Assembly: GCA_027486585.1 (NCBI GenBank)
Contig: JAIXOU010000118.1
Span: 38,847-102,846, forward strand
Source: Verrucomicrobiaceae bacterium
GTDB taxonomy: Bacteria > Verrucomicrobiota > Verrucomicrobiia > Verrucomicrobiales > Verrucomicrobiaceae
Reading direction: 5' to 3'
DNA: 64,000 nucleotides
Part shown: positions 18,774-27,799 of the stretch, piece by piece
How positions within the stretch are numbered: position 1 is the stretch's first letter
How the letters are laid out: every line of letters begins with the position of its first letter
The notes under the pieces: model-generated
Told to the model about the DNA's origin: nothing
The model's database searches: none
The model's input: only the letters and a program-made list of their open reading frames with translations
Translations under genes and position numbers: made by a program

Positions 18774-19829
18774 TCATTCCACGGGAGCAAAGGCATGCTC
18801 CATGTCCTGACCGATCTGCTTGTCTAAGTGAGCGCGCAGTTTGTCCATGCCTAGACCGCTTTGGGCTGAGATGGGCAGGATTTTCACACGCTTGAACCGG
18901 CTCTTCAAATTGGCTAGGTGCTCAGCAGCGCCTTCGACATCCATTTTGTTCGCGATGATGCACCAGGGGCGTTTGGCTAACTCTGCGGAGTAGAGAGAGA
19001 CTTCTTTTCTGACTGTCTCAAGATCTGCCACGGGGTCGCGACCTTCAGTGCCGCCGGTGTCAACGACAAAGAGTAGCTCCCGGCAGCGCATGATGTGACG
19101 CAGGAAGTCGTGACCAAGACCGATATTGGCATGAGCGCCTTCAATGAGCCCAGGAATGTCTGCAAGTGTGCCACGACGGTTTGGGCCGAAGTGCACGATG
19201 CCGATCATGGGTTGCAGCGTCGTGAAGGGATAGTTGGCGATCTTTGGACGGGCAGCGCTCAGGCTGGCTAGCAGCGTTGATTTGCCAGCATTCGGAAAGC
19301 CGACAAAGCCAGCGTCCGCGATGCTGCGCAGCTCAAAATGGAAGCGACCTTCCTCACCATCGGTGCCGGGAGTGAACTCACGCGGCGTTTGATGCGTGCT
19401 GGTTTTGAAATGTACGTTGCCTTTGCCACCTCTGCCACCTTTGCAGAGCACAAAGGTCTGATGCAGGGTTGTGAGGTCGGCGACATGCTCGAAGCGCTCG
19501 GTGATTTCGCCAGTCTCCGGGTCCTCTTCTTCGGTGATTCTCGAGATGACTGTGCCGCAGGGGACTTTATAGACGACATCTGGAGAACTGCTGCCGCTGC
19601 ATTGATTGCCACGGCCTTTTTCGCCGTCATTAGCGAGCAGCTTGGGATTGTAAAAGAAGGTGCGCAGGCTGTTCGTACTGTTATCTACGAGTAGGACGAC
19701 GCTGCCGCCGTTGCCGCCATCGCCTCCATCAGGACCGCCTTTGGGACGGAACTTGCCTCGGTGGAAATGGACGGAGCCGTCGCCACCTTTACCGGCGCGG
19801 GCATTAACTTTGATCTGATCGACAAACAT
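18774..19829 (-). CDS. obgE: GTPase ObgE/CgtA
   Basis: Obg is an essential ribosome-associated GTPase involved in 50S assembly and stress control. The glycine-rich OBG fold occupies residues 1-160 (MFVDQIKVNARAGKGGDG start, then repeated GG turns). The G domain follows, with GFPNAGKSTLL (G1), DIPGLIEGAH (G3) and NKMD (G4). The C-terminal Obg-like extension is short, as in many non-gamma-proteobacteria. The start at 19829 is chosen because it matches the universal N-terminus; the longer frame to 19925 would overlap the divergent gene and adds unrelated residues. Confidence 0.96.
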   Translation of the reverse strand: MFVDQIKVNARAGKGGDGSVHFHRGKFRPKGGPDGGDGGNGGSVVLLVDNSTNSLRTFFYNPKLLANDGEKGRGNQCSGSSSPDVVYKVPCGTVISRITEEEDPETGEITERFEHVADLTTLHQTFVLCKGGRGGKGNVHFKTSTHQTPREFTPGTDGEEGRFHFELRSIADAGFVGFPNAGKSTLLASLSAARPKIANYPFTTLQPMIGIVHFGPNRRGTLADIPGLIEGAHANIGLGHDFLRHIMRCRELLFVVDTGGTEGRDPVADLETVRKEVSLYSAELAKRPWCIIANKMDVEGAAEHLANLKSRFKRVKILPISAQSGLGMDKLRAHLDKQIGQDMEHAFAPVE

Positions 19830-19915
19830 GGACCTGTCTTGTAGCGGAGGATGACGCTCGGCACAAGTACCAGCTGAATGCTTGCAAGATCCCTTGATTT
19901 GCGGTTGCTTGCTAA

Positions 19916-20752
19916 ATGTCTGCATTCATTTGGCTGAATGGGACCATCTGCCCTCTGGCAGAGGCCCGAATTTCACCCCTCGACCACGGTCTGCTCGTGG
20001 GAGATGGGGTTTTCGAGACCTTGGTTGCACGCCAAGGTCAGCCTTTTGCTGCGCGTGAACATTGGCAGCGTTTGGTAAATTCTTGTCAGATCATGGGCAT
20101 GGCCCCCATGCCTTTGGAGCAGTATCTAGCTGCGTTAGAGGCTGTTTTAAAAGCCAATCAACTCAAGGATGCACGACTGCGTGTCACCCTCACGACTGGA
20201 GACGGTCCTCTGGGATCAGATCGCGGAGATGGTGTCGCGACCGCTCTGGTCACTGCCGTCCCTCTGAAGCCCTGGCCTGCAACGGAGAAGGTCTGCCTAG
20301 TTCCTTGGACCCTGAACGAAAATGGTCCTCTGGCTGGTGCCAAAAGTGTGTCCTACGGTGGTAATGTGCGTGCCTTGGCCTTGGCAAAGTCCAAAGGCTG
20401 CGGAGAAGCGCTGATGGCTAACACTCGCGGTGAGGTTTGTGAGGGCACTGGGTCCAATGTGTTTCTGGTGCTTCACGGTCGCCTCGTGACACCGCCCTTG
20501 GCTTCCGGCTGCCTAGCTGGAATCACCCGCGACCTTGTCATCAAAGCCTGCCAATCCTCGGGCATCGATTGCTTTGAGGAATCTCTGCCAGTGTCCGCTT
20601 TGGATCATTGCGAGGAGGCCTTTTTGACATCGTCGACTCGAGACGTGCACCCTATTGCCGAGCTGAATGGTCGTCTCCTTGTGGCTCCTGGACCGATTAC
20701 TCAAAGTGTAGCGGCTGCCTTTCACCACCTTACTGCGAATTTTGAAAGGTGA
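19916..20752 (+). CDS. Class IV PLP-dependent aminotransferase / aminodeoxychorismate lyase-like
   Basis: The fold is that of BCAT, D-amino-acid transaminase and PabC. Family features are the N-terminal ISPLDHGLLVGDGVFET, the PLP-binding lysine in GAKSVSYGGNVRA, and EVCEGTGSNVFLV followed by TPPLASGCLAGITRD. The region around the lysine differs from the KSLNYLNN of the true IlvE found at 51.9 kb in this window, so this paralogue is more likely a 4-amino-4-deoxychorismate lyase (folate synthesis) or a D-amino-acid or other transaminase. Length is 278 residues. It is divergent from obgE with about 86 bases between the starts. Confidence 0.85.
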   Translation: MSAFIWLNGTICPLAEARISPLDHGLLVGDGVFETLVARQGQPFAAREHWQRLVNSCQIMGMAPMPLEQYLAALEAVLKANQLKDARLRVTLTTGDGPLGSDRGDGVATALVTAVPLKPWPATEKVCLVPWTLNENGPLAGAKSVSYGGNVRALALAKSKGCGEALMANTRGEVCEGTGSNVFLVLHGRLVTPPLASGCLAGITRDLVIKACQSSGIDCFEESLPVSALDHCEEAFLTSSTRDVHPIAELNGRLLVAPGPITQSVAAAFHHLTANFER

Positions 20753-20805
20753 TGTTTTGATTGTGTCTGTGAAAGCGTTGCTCGCGGGCGATGCGACGCA
20801 ATCTT

Positions 20806-23046
20806 TTACTTCATGGTGACCCAGGCAGCGTTTGGGGTGAAGTATTCGATATAACCAATCATCATTTCGTCAGATGTTTGTGGGCCCCAGCGGACTGATT
20901 TTGTAGGGTCTGGGTTGGCTGGATTATTGGTGCTATTGTCATAAATGGCAGTAATTTTCATTTGGCTGCCTTGGGGAATGAGGCGGGTTTTGGCATAGTC
21001 ATAGCGCAGCTGCCAATTGAAGTCATAGTGGGGTAAGTCGAGTAGGACCTCGGATTTGCCTCCAGGTGGTGTGACTTCAAATTTGAAGGCTTTGCCTCGA
21101 ACATGCATATGGGCCATATAGGCCATGACCTGCATGTCGATGGGCACGTTTTGAGTTTTCACTTCAAGGTGGTTGGCTTCTCCAGCAGGAATCTTGAGGC
21201 GTGGATTGGAAACGGCTGCGGTGTGGACGATGTAGCGGGGCGTTTCTTTGGCAAAGATGAGGCCCATTTTCAGCTGATCCTGAGTGGCTTTGCCATTGGG
21301 TGTGTAGTGGATCTGAAAGCTGACCGTAGCTCCTGCGGGTAGCTTTTTTGCAAAGCTTTCTGGCCACCGGTGATGAGCATTTCCTGGCACATAGGCAGCC
21401 CAGTAACCTTGGCTGCCTTCATCTCGATCTCTGGTTTTGCTGCCTTTGGCATGAACTTGCACGATGACGTGATGGACAACACTTTTATCGGTGGGCTGAA
21501 TCTCGTAACCCTGCACCCAGCGGTCTTCGGTAAAGCTGGTTTGGGCCGTGATGAATTGATAGGGCATGGTTCCTTCTGCCTTGATGCCAACAGGATTGGG
21601 TAGTTGGATGATGGCGTCGGGCGTGCCGAGTGCCCAATCGTCAGGATAGGAGATAGGTTTGGGGGCCAAGCTGGCATCGCCTCTAGGGCGGTCGCTATTG
21701 AGCCAGGTGAGGAGAGTGCTTTTATCTTCTGGAGTGAGCGATATATCATTGATCCATGGACTATGATTCTCGTTAGGTTGATTGGCTGCAAACCACGGAG
21801 GCATAGCTCCACGTTCCACTTGCTTGCGGATCATGGAGGCGTTTTCGATGACATCTTCGTAGCTTGTGAGGCTGAATGGGCCGACGCCTTTGTCGTGATG
21901 ACATTCTACGCAGTGCGTTTGTAGGATGCGTGAAATGTGCTGGTGGTAAGTGATGTCGGTTTTGACCGCTACGGTTTGTTTTGGAATGTCCAATGCACAA
22001 CCTGGTGCCGTGGTTGCGGCAATGTCTGGTAGGCGACTGTTTTTCAGTGCGGTCAGGGCATCGCGAAGATACGTTTTGGTGGCTTTTTCTTTGCTGTAGC
22101 CAAGGCCGTATTGATCATTGATGGCACCGCGATAAAGCAGTGTGCGGGCTGTATCGATGAGGAAAACTTCTGTCGTGGTCGTGGCGGCTAGTGCGGCGGT
22201 GATATGGCCATCCTGATCATGAACAACGGGTGATTTCAGCGAATGCGTGGAGATGAATTTCTGGATGTCTTCTTTGGACTCGGTTTTGATCGGGCTGATC
22301 AAGATAAAGCGGATGTTACTATCGGCGGCTTCTTTTTCTAAACGTGCCAATTCAGGGCCCAGTTTTCCACTTATTGGACAGGTGGCTCCGAAGTAGGCGA
22401 GAACCACACCTTGGCTGCCTTTGAGTCTAGAGCTGAGTGTTTCAGAAGCTCCAGCGAGGTCGCACAAGGGGAGATCTGCGACCAGTTTACTGACACCGAC
22501 CGTGGTACCTTTGAGGATCATTGGTGCCTCTGTCGTTTCTGCGACTTCAACAGGTGTAGCCGGCATCGCTGGGGAGGAACTGGCTGGAAGCCGAGGCAGG
22601 TTTTCACCGCGCTCACGCATTTCAGCAACGACTGCACTGGCTTCTTCAAAGGTGACCTGGCCATCGCTATCTCGGTCTAGCCTAGAGAACCATTGTTTTT
22701 TTGGCACTTCACCGCTGTCTAGTTTGCCGTCCTTATTTTTGTCCAGCTGATTAAACAGGCTGCGTTCAGAGCCGGATTCAGCTGATGTTGATGTAGCCGG
22801 AGTCTTTTTGGAGGAAAACTTGCTTTTGAGGGCTTTAGCCGCCTCGATCATGGTTAGGCTGCCATTGCCATCGAGATCTAATTTTTTCAGTATCGGTGCA
22901 GCGGACAATTCATCGCCAGAGATTTGGCCGTCTTTGTTGCTGTCAAAGTTGTCAAAGCGCTCCCGCAGATCGGCCACTTGACCGTAGGCAATGTAGGCCG
23001 TGGTCGCTACGGCAACAAAGGTAAATAGAAGAACCGTTTTTTTCAT
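20806..23046 (-). CDS. EF-hand / redoxin / cytochrome c / copper monooxygenase-like fusion protein
   Basis: Four modules occur in order. First come four EF-hand loops (DSNKDGQIS, DLDGNGSLT, DKNKDGKLD, DRDSDGQVT) after an N-terminal signal anchor. Next is a thioredoxin-like AhpC/TSA region with YFGATCPISGKLGPE. A cytochrome c segment with the heme motif CVECHH and a later MPPW follows. The C-terminal part resembles peptidylglycine/dopamine monooxygenases, with HHVIVQVH, IHYTPNG and AHMHVRG as candidate copper ligands. The protein is secreted or periplasmic. Similar fusions are known from Planctomycetes and Verrucomicrobia with no assigned substrate. The start at 23046 (MKKTVLL) puts the hydrophobic segment at the N-terminus; 23067 is an alternative. 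Confidence 0.85.
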   Translation of the reverse strand: MKKTVLLFTFVAVATTAYIAYGQVADLRERFDNFDSNKDGQISGDELSAAPILKKLDLDGNGSLTMIEAAKALKSKFSSKKTPATSTSAESGSERSLFNQLDKNKDGKLDSGEVPKKQWFSRLDRDSDGQVTFEEASAVVAEMRERGENLPRLPASSSPAMPATPVEVAETTEAPMILKGTTVGVSKLVADLPLCDLAGASETLSSRLKGSQGVVLAYFGATCPISGKLGPELARLEKEAADSNIRFILISPIKTESKEDIQKFISTHSLKSPVVHDQDGHITAALAATTTTEVFLIDTARTLLYRGAINDQYGLGYSKEKATKTYLRDALTALKNSRLPDIAATTAPGCALDIPKQTVAVKTDITYHQHISRILQTHCVECHHDKGVGPFSLTSYEDVIENASMIRKQVERGAMPPWFAANQPNENHSPWINDISLTPEDKSTLLTWLNSDRPRGDASLAPKPISYPDDWALGTPDAIIQLPNPVGIKAEGTMPYQFITAQTSFTEDRWVQGYEIQPTDKSVVHHVIVQVHAKGSKTRDRDEGSQGYWAAYVPGNAHHRWPESFAKKLPAGATVSFQIHYTPNGKATQDQLKMGLIFAKETPRYIVHTAAVSNPRLKIPAGEANHLEVKTQNVPIDMQVMAYMAHMHVRGKAFKFEVTPPGGKSEVLLDLPHYDFNWQLRYDYAKTRLIPQGSQMKITAIYDNSTNNPANPDPTKSVRWGPQTSDEMMIGYIEYFTPNAAWVTMK

Positions 23047-23082
23047 AAGATCGACCATCGGTGACATGTCGATGCTGGTTGT

Positions 23083-23394
23083 ATGACAATAAGAAACTTT
23101 TTCCTCAAGTTTTCTTGTTTAGCGATGAATCATGGTTCGGCTATGGTTACCACTCTGCCAAAGTACAGCTATCGAAATGGAGGTTCGACGCTTTTGGTGT
23201 TGCCTTTGTCGCTGCTCTGGTGGCATAGCGCTGGCAGCTATTTTTTGGTGAACTTGCTGGCGGTGAATGGCCTTTTTGAGATGCATGAAGAGATCAGTGA
23301 ACCCACAGAAATGACGCAGGTCAATGAGTCGAAATACAGTAGCGAAACTGATTCTAGAGAGAAAGTAACAGAGGACTATGATGGCTCTGGCTAG
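23083..23394 (+). CDS. Doubtful small membrane protein ORF
   Basis: This 103-residue frame is not recognised. One hydrophobic stretch (LLVLPLSLLWW onward, about residues 37-63) could span the membrane, and an acidic tail follows. An internal ATG at 23125 would shorten it. The stop codon overlaps the next small frame by 17 bp, at a site with a possible Shine-Dalgarno AGAGG before ATGATG. It may be a real small gene, or simply non-coding DNA between the fusion gene and the dehydratase. Confidence 0.3.
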   Translation: MTIRNFFLKFSCLAMNHGSAMVTTLPKYSYRNGGSTLLVLPLSLLWWHSAGSYFLVNLLAVNGLFEMHEEISEPTEMTQVNESKYSSETDSREKVTEDYDGSG

Positions 23395-23677
23395 GTTGAA
23401 ACCAAGAATGCTGACAAATTATGCGGAATATGGGCGTCTAGCAGCATTGCAAGCCACGAAGGCTGCCTTTGAAGTTGCAAGGATAGCCATGCATCAGCCT
23501 GCTCCTGGATATGAGTCGGCTGAGAACTCAGAAGATAAACCCACGCCTAACAGCACTGTTACTGTCGTTCAGATCGAGGGTTTCCTGTGGATCATGTTCG
23601 ACCTGAAATCTCTCGTGGCCTATTTCCTCATGACCACTGCTGCCTACCGCGCCGCTTTCCGCAGCCTATCAAGTTAG
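23378..23677 (+). CDS. Doubtful small ORF upstream of threonine dehydratase
   Basis: This 99-residue frame is unrecognised. The first half (MLTNYAEYGRLAALQATKAA) looks helical and the last third has a hydrophobic stretch (FLWIMFDLKSLVAYFLM). AGAGG lies 5-9 bases before the tandem ATGs at 23378/23381, which favours translation coupled to the preceding small frame. Nothing else identifies it. The two frames together occupy most of the 700-base gap between genes. Confidence 0.3.
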   Translation: MMALARLKPRMLTNYAEYGRLAALQATKAAFEVARIAMHQPAPGYESAENSEDKPTPNSTVTVVQIEGFLWIMFDLKSLVAYFLMTTAAYRAAFRSLSS

Positions 23678-23775
23678 GATGCGTCAGCTTTGCACGGTGC
23701 ACGGGTTTGAAGGCTTTTAGCGCTCCACTGACTGATTCATTTACAAAGTTAGGTCTGGCGGCTAACGCTGACACT

Positions 23776-25317
23776 ATGGCAATTCAGGATGAATCACTCA
23801 GTGGCCGGTTGCGGCAGGAAACTTTACTGGCGCGGGGGCGGGTCTATCGATTCGGTAAGCCAACACCATTGGAGCTTTTGCCGATAGCAGGGCCTGGGCC
23901 GGAGATTTGGGTGAAAAGGGAGGATGTGTCTCCGATCAAGGCCTACAAATGGCGTGGGGCCTGCAATCGCATGGCGGTGCTGACGCCGGCTGAGTCTGCT
24001 CGCGGAGTCGTGACGGCCTCTGCCGGAAATCATGCGCAGGGCGTGGCGGTGGCAGCAAAGACGCTGGGCATCCGCGCAAGAATCTACATGCCACGCTCCA
24101 CGCCGAGAGTGAAGCAAACGGCGGTAATGACCCACGGTGGTGAGTTTGTGGAAATCAGGCTGGCTGGAGATAGCTACGATGAGGCTGTCGCTGCGGCTAA
24201 ACTAGATCAGGCGGCGAGCGGTGCGGTGTATGTGCATGCTTATGATGATCTTAAGGTGATGGCAGGGCAGGGAACTTTGGCTGATGAGGTCGTGCTCTCA
24301 GGGCAGGGGCCTTTTGATGCGGTGTATCTGCAAATAGGCGGTGGTGGCATGGCTGCGGGTGTTTCCCATTGGCTGAAGACGTATTGGCCAGAGATCGTGT
24401 GCATTGGCGTCGAGGGCGTGGGTCAGGCCTCCATGAAGGCGGCACTCTCTGCGGGTCAGCCTGTGACCTTGGAAAATGTGGATCTCTTTTGCGATGGCAC
24501 GGCGGTGAAGCGGGCCGGTGATCTGCCGTTTGCAGTCTGTCAGGAGACACTGGATCGCATCGAGACGGTGACCAATGCGGAGGTCAGTCACGCTATCCGC
24601 ACCCTCTGGGAAGGGCTCCGCTGCATTTCCGAGCCTTCAGGAGCCATGGGGCTGGCGGCAGTGCTGAAGCATCGTGCACAGTTGATTGGTAAGCGTGTCC
24701 TCGTGGTGTTGTGCGGAGCTAACATCGACTTCCTTCAGCTAGGTCTCATCGCCCAATCAGAGGGCGCTAGCAGTCTGAAGAGTCGCACGATTCGCGTGCA
24801 AATTTCCGAGCGAGAGGGCAGTATGCTAGGCCTATTGGATGCCTGCTTCGCGGGTCTAAATATTGCCGATTTTCAGTATGGGAAAACGCATGGTGATCAG
24901 GCTTGGCCAGTTTTCACGATCAGTGCCGATGAACCAAGTCTTCTAGAAGCGTTGCCCACTAAACTTGATGCCCATGGCTACCGCTGGGAAGATCTCACGG
25001 GTGCAATTGATGTCGCTTTCCGCGCCATTCCGCAGCGTGGAGATTTGTTGTCGCAACCGCTGTTTTTACGACTGGATTTTTACGAGCGCCCAGGGGCTCT
25101 TCATGTCTTTCTAGATCAGCGACTGCGCGGCTGTGCCAGCATGTGTTATTTTAACTATCGCCAATCCGGTGAGCGCATCGGTCGTGCCTTGATCGGTCTT
25201 GATTTCAGCACTCCGGCAAAGCGGGCATCCTTTTTGGAGTCGCTTCCCAGCCATGGGGAAGGATATCGGCTCTGTGAAGTCCTAGATGCCGAAACGTCTG
25301 CGCGTTTAGTCGGGTGA
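23776..25317 (+). CDS. ilvA: Threonine dehydratase, biosynthetic type with C-terminal ACT-like domains
   Basis: Threonine dehydratase converts threonine to 2-oxobutanoate, the first step to isoleucine, using PLP. The PLP lysine region is KREDVSPIKAYKWRGA, followed by ASAGNHAQGVA and the glycine loop IGGGGMAAG. Residues from about 330 form two ACT-like regulatory repeats, as in feedback-inhibited IlvA, with SEREGSMLGLLDACF and LDFYERPGALHVFL as their first strands. The length (513 residues from 23776) matches the biosynthetic enzyme. The ATG at 23776 is preferred because the longer frame to 23587 adds a cysteine-rich segment foreign to the family. An ilvE gene lies elsewhere in the window. Confidence 0.92.
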   Translation: MAIQDESLSGRLRQETLLARGRVYRFGKPTPLELLPIAGPGPEIWVKREDVSPIKAYKWRGACNRMAVLTPAESARGVVTASAGNHAQGVAVAAKTLGIRARIYMPRSTPRVKQTAVMTHGGEFVEIRLAGDSYDEAVAAAKLDQAASGAVYVHAYDDLKVMAGQGTLADEVVLSGQGPFDAVYLQIGGGGMAAGVSHWLKTYWPEIVCIGVEGVGQASMKAALSAGQPVTLENVDLFCDGTAVKRAGDLPFAVCQETLDRIETVTNAEVSHAIRTLWEGLRCISEPSGAMGLAAVLKHRAQLIGKRVLVVLCGANIDFLQLGLIAQSEGASSLKSRTIRVQISEREGSMLGLLDACFAGLNIADFQYGKTHGDQAWPVFTISADEPSLLEALPTKLDAHGYRWEDLTGAIDVAFRAIPQRGDLLSQPLFLRLDFYERPGALHVFLDQRLRGCASMCYFNYRQSGERIGRALIGLDFSTPAKRASFLESLPSHGEGYRLCEVLDAETSARLVG

Positions 25318-25349
25318 GAGACGTGGTTGTCGCTTAATTTCCGCAAGAC

Positions 25350-25604
25350 TCAATATCCAACCTGAGAGCGCTTTGATCTTTTTAGGGGTTTTGGTTCAAG
25401 TGGAGGCAACTCTTGTTTGATCCTTTTGCCATCGATAAAAGCGGGCTTAAAAGGCTTCAGTTCCTCGTTCAGTTGCTTCTTGATCTCCAAGTCGCTTAGA
25501 CCAGCCTGTTTGAGGCGGTCGCGTGTTTCAAATTTTTCTCTCTGAATGTCTAACATGATTGAGGTGCGCCGAGGTGGCTTAGTGAAATGAGTCTTTTGAG
25601 ACAC
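25350..25604 (-). CDS. Small charged hypothetical protein
   Basis: This 84-residue, Lys/Glu/Pro-rich product matches nothing I recognise. An internal ATG at 25556 (MLDIQREKFETRDRL) would give 68 residues and a cleaner helical start. The helical part ends in GLSDLEIKKQLNEELK, and the tail PPLEPKPLKRSKR is basic. No signal peptide or membrane segment is present. It is convergent with ilvA and followed upstream by 220 AT-rich bases without other genes. Confidence 0.5.
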   Translation of the reverse strand: MSQKTHFTKPPRRTSIMLDIQREKFETRDRLKQAGLSDLEIKKQLNEELKPFKPAFIDGKRIKQELPPLEPKPLKRSKRSQVGY

Positions 25605-25825
25605 TAAAGCATTGGAAACAAAGAGACCTGTTTCGAGTATAAGCAGTGTCTGCGCCTAAATCTGGGAAAATTGAAAATTTTTATGGAATTAGAGTTAGGT
25701 TTTTTAAGAGTAGTTTTTTGATTGCTGATTTTGAACTAGTTGAGGATTCTGTGAATGTTTTTTATTCGTGACTGTCTTGGCTAAGATGAGGCTTTGAGTT
25801 TGTCTTCATTCGTAGCAAGCTTTTG

Positions 25826-26683
25826 ATGATGAAGTATGCTTTTCGTTTTTGGAAATTTAGATGCCAGATGGCGGCTGGGGCTTGGCTTGTTTTCAGCTCT
25901 GGCTGCACGACAAATGAACAAAAGCACTCCGTGTCTTCTTTGTGGCGGAACAGTCAGAGCATGTCCTTTTCTCCGGTACCTTTGGTGAGTTTAGAGGCAC
26001 CTGATGAGGCAAAGGCTTTCCAGCTTCTCTTTTCAATTGAGGAGGTTTCCGAAGCGCAGATGGCTGAGTTTCATGCAGTATTCGGAATCAATGGAAGCTC
26101 AGGTGAAAACGCATCTAAAGCCGCCTGCAATGTTAGTTGGACTGAGGCAGTCGCTTATTGTGCATGGTTAACGCAGAAAGAACGGGCCAGTGGACTCTTG
26201 AAAGGTGAGCAGCGCTATCGTTTGCCTAGCGATCACGAGTGGAGCTGCGCGGTGGGTATTGGGCACCTTGAATCAAAAGAAACTGCGCCAGAAGCCAAAG
26301 GGAAGGGTAACCTTCGCTTCTATCCTTGGGGAAAAACTTGGCCACCACCCAGTGGAGTGGGTAATCTAGCAGGCATGGAATCACGCTTTGATTTCCCTGA
26401 GAATCATATTGCCGGATTTAAAGATCGTTATCGTCACCATAAGGTGGGCCTTCGTGTCTCAAAGCGGAATCGCTTTGGACTCTATGACATGAGTGGGAAT
26501 TTATGGGAGTGGTGTGATGATCGATTCAGGCCAGGTCACGATTGGCGCGTTTTACGCGGAGGTTCTTGGATGACGGCAAGACCTGAGACGTTGTTAAGTT
26601 CTCACCGAACTCATGACCCCGAAAACTATCGCAGTAACAGTGTCGGTTTTCGCATCGTGTTGGAGGATAAAAGACGGCCGTGA
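25826..26683 (+). CDS. Lipoprotein with formylglycine-generating-enzyme fold, catalytic cysteines missing
   Basis: The FGE-sulfatase (SUMF1) fold is visible: WTEAVAYCAWL, RLPSDHEWSCA, FYPWGKTWPP, NRFGLYDMSGNLWEWCDD, VLRGGSWMTA and NSVGFRIV follow in the expected order. True formylglycine-generating enzymes carry two copper-binding cysteines after RGGSW; here that stretch (residues about 250-275) has none, so sulfatase activation is unlikely. The N-terminus (MMKYAF to FSSGC) is a lipobox-type signal, which makes this a membrane-anchored lipoprotein. A binding or structural role is inferred. ATGs at 25826 and 25829 are both possible; the TTG at 25823 is less likely. Confidence 0.85.
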   Translation: MMKYAFRFWKFRCQMAAGAWLVFSSGCTTNEQKHSVSSLWRNSQSMSFSPVPLVSLEAPDEAKAFQLLFSIEEVSEAQMAEFHAVFGINGSSGENASKAACNVSWTEAVAYCAWLTQKERASGLLKGEQRYRLPSDHEWSCAVGIGHLESKETAPEAKGKGNLRFYPWGKTWPPPSGVGNLAGMESRFDFPENHIAGFKDRYRHHKVGLRVSKRNRFGLYDMSGNLWEWCDDRFRPGHDWRVLRGGSWMTARPETLLSSHRTHDPENYRSNSVGFRIVLEDKRRP

Positions 26684-26771
26684 AACACGGAAGTGCAAGG
26701 GGTTCAATTATTGGCAAGTTCCATCAGGAGCCCGCTTGCCAGTGTTTCAAACGCGGCCTAGGTTCGCTGGC

Positions 26772-27785
26772 ATGAATAAAACGACTATTGGATGTTTGAT
26801 CGCAGCGTTGGTTGTGGCCCTGGGTTTGAGTGTGTGCTTTAACCTGATTCAAACGGCGGCTCTGCTCGGTGCTGAATCGGGGCAGACCGATGAAGTGGAG
26901 CCTTTGACCGAGAAGCTGGTCAGCAAAGGCCAGGTCGAAGCTCTGAGTAAGATTGTTCACTTGGATTTGGAAGGTATCATCAGCTCCATGAGCACGGGTG
27001 GTTTTCTGGAGGAGGCGCTGCCAAGTCTGGATGGCATGAAGCGCGCTCTAGAGCAGGCTGTGGATGATGATGCGGTAAAGGCCATTGTGCTGCGGGTGAA
27101 TTCACCAGGCGGTGAGGTGACGGCATCCGACATTATTTATAATGCTGTGAAAAAGGCTGCCGCTAAGAAGCCTGTGGTGGTTTACATGGACTCTGTGGCT
27201 GCGAGTGGTGGTTACTATGTGGCCTGTGGGGCCACCAAGGTCATCGCTAGTGAAACGACGCTTACAGCCAGTATTGGTGTGATCATGGAGTCCATGAATT
27301 ACCATGAACTTTTTGGTAAGGTAGGGCTGGGATCACAAACGTTCACCAGTGGTGCCTTTAAGGACACGCTCAGTGGTGCACGGCCCATGCGCGAGGATGA
27401 AAAAGTGTATGTCCAGGCCTTGGTCAATGAGATGTATGATCGATTTCTCGGGATCGTCTCAGAGGCGCGAAAAGTGCCAAAGGATGTCCTGAGAAATACC
27501 GTGGCTGATGGTCGTGTGGTCACCGGCCGACAAGCTCTGGCCGCTAAGCTGGTGGATCAGATCGGTTACATTGAGGATGCGTATGCTTTAGCCAAGGAAC
27601 TGGGTAAGGCACCCGAAGCTGCGGTGGTGAAGTATCACTCGGCCCCCACATTCCTGGATGCTCTCGGGCTGTCCGCTCGTAGCACTAAGTCACCGGCAAA
27701 GATTGAGCTGGATTTGACCGGCGGTGCACTCACGAAGTTGCAGCCGGGGATGATGTATTACTTGCCAGGCTCTTATTTGCGCTGA
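26772..27785 (+). CDS. sppA: Signal peptide peptidase SppA, S49 family
   Basis: SppA degrades cleaved signal peptides in the membrane with a Ser-Lys dyad. The catalytic serine lies in DSVAASGGYYVACG and the lysine is probably the one in FTSGAFKDTLSG. Residues 5-30 (TIGCLIAALVVALGLSVCF) are the single membrane anchor. At 337 residues this is the short, single-domain bacterial type rather than the 618-residue E. coli form. The start at 26772 puts the anchor at the N-terminus; the frame to 26613 overlaps the preceding gene. A CPBP protease follows 15 bases downstream. Confidence 0.93.
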   Translation: MNKTTIGCLIAALVVALGLSVCFNLIQTAALLGAESGQTDEVEPLTEKLVSKGQVEALSKIVHLDLEGIISSMSTGGFLEEALPSLDGMKRALEQAVDDDAVKAIVLRVNSPGGEVTASDIIYNAVKKAAAKKPVVVYMDSVAASGGYYVACGATKVIASETTLTASIGVIMESMNYHELFGKVGLGSQTFTSGAFKDTLSGARPMREDEKVYVQALVNEMYDRFLGIVSEARKVPKDVLRNTVADGRVVTGRQALAAKLVDQIGYIEDAYALAKELGKAPEAAVVKYHSAPTFLDALGLSARSTKSPAKIELDLTGGALTKLQPGMMYYLPGSYLR

Positions 27786-27799
27786 AGTCACCGACTCTC

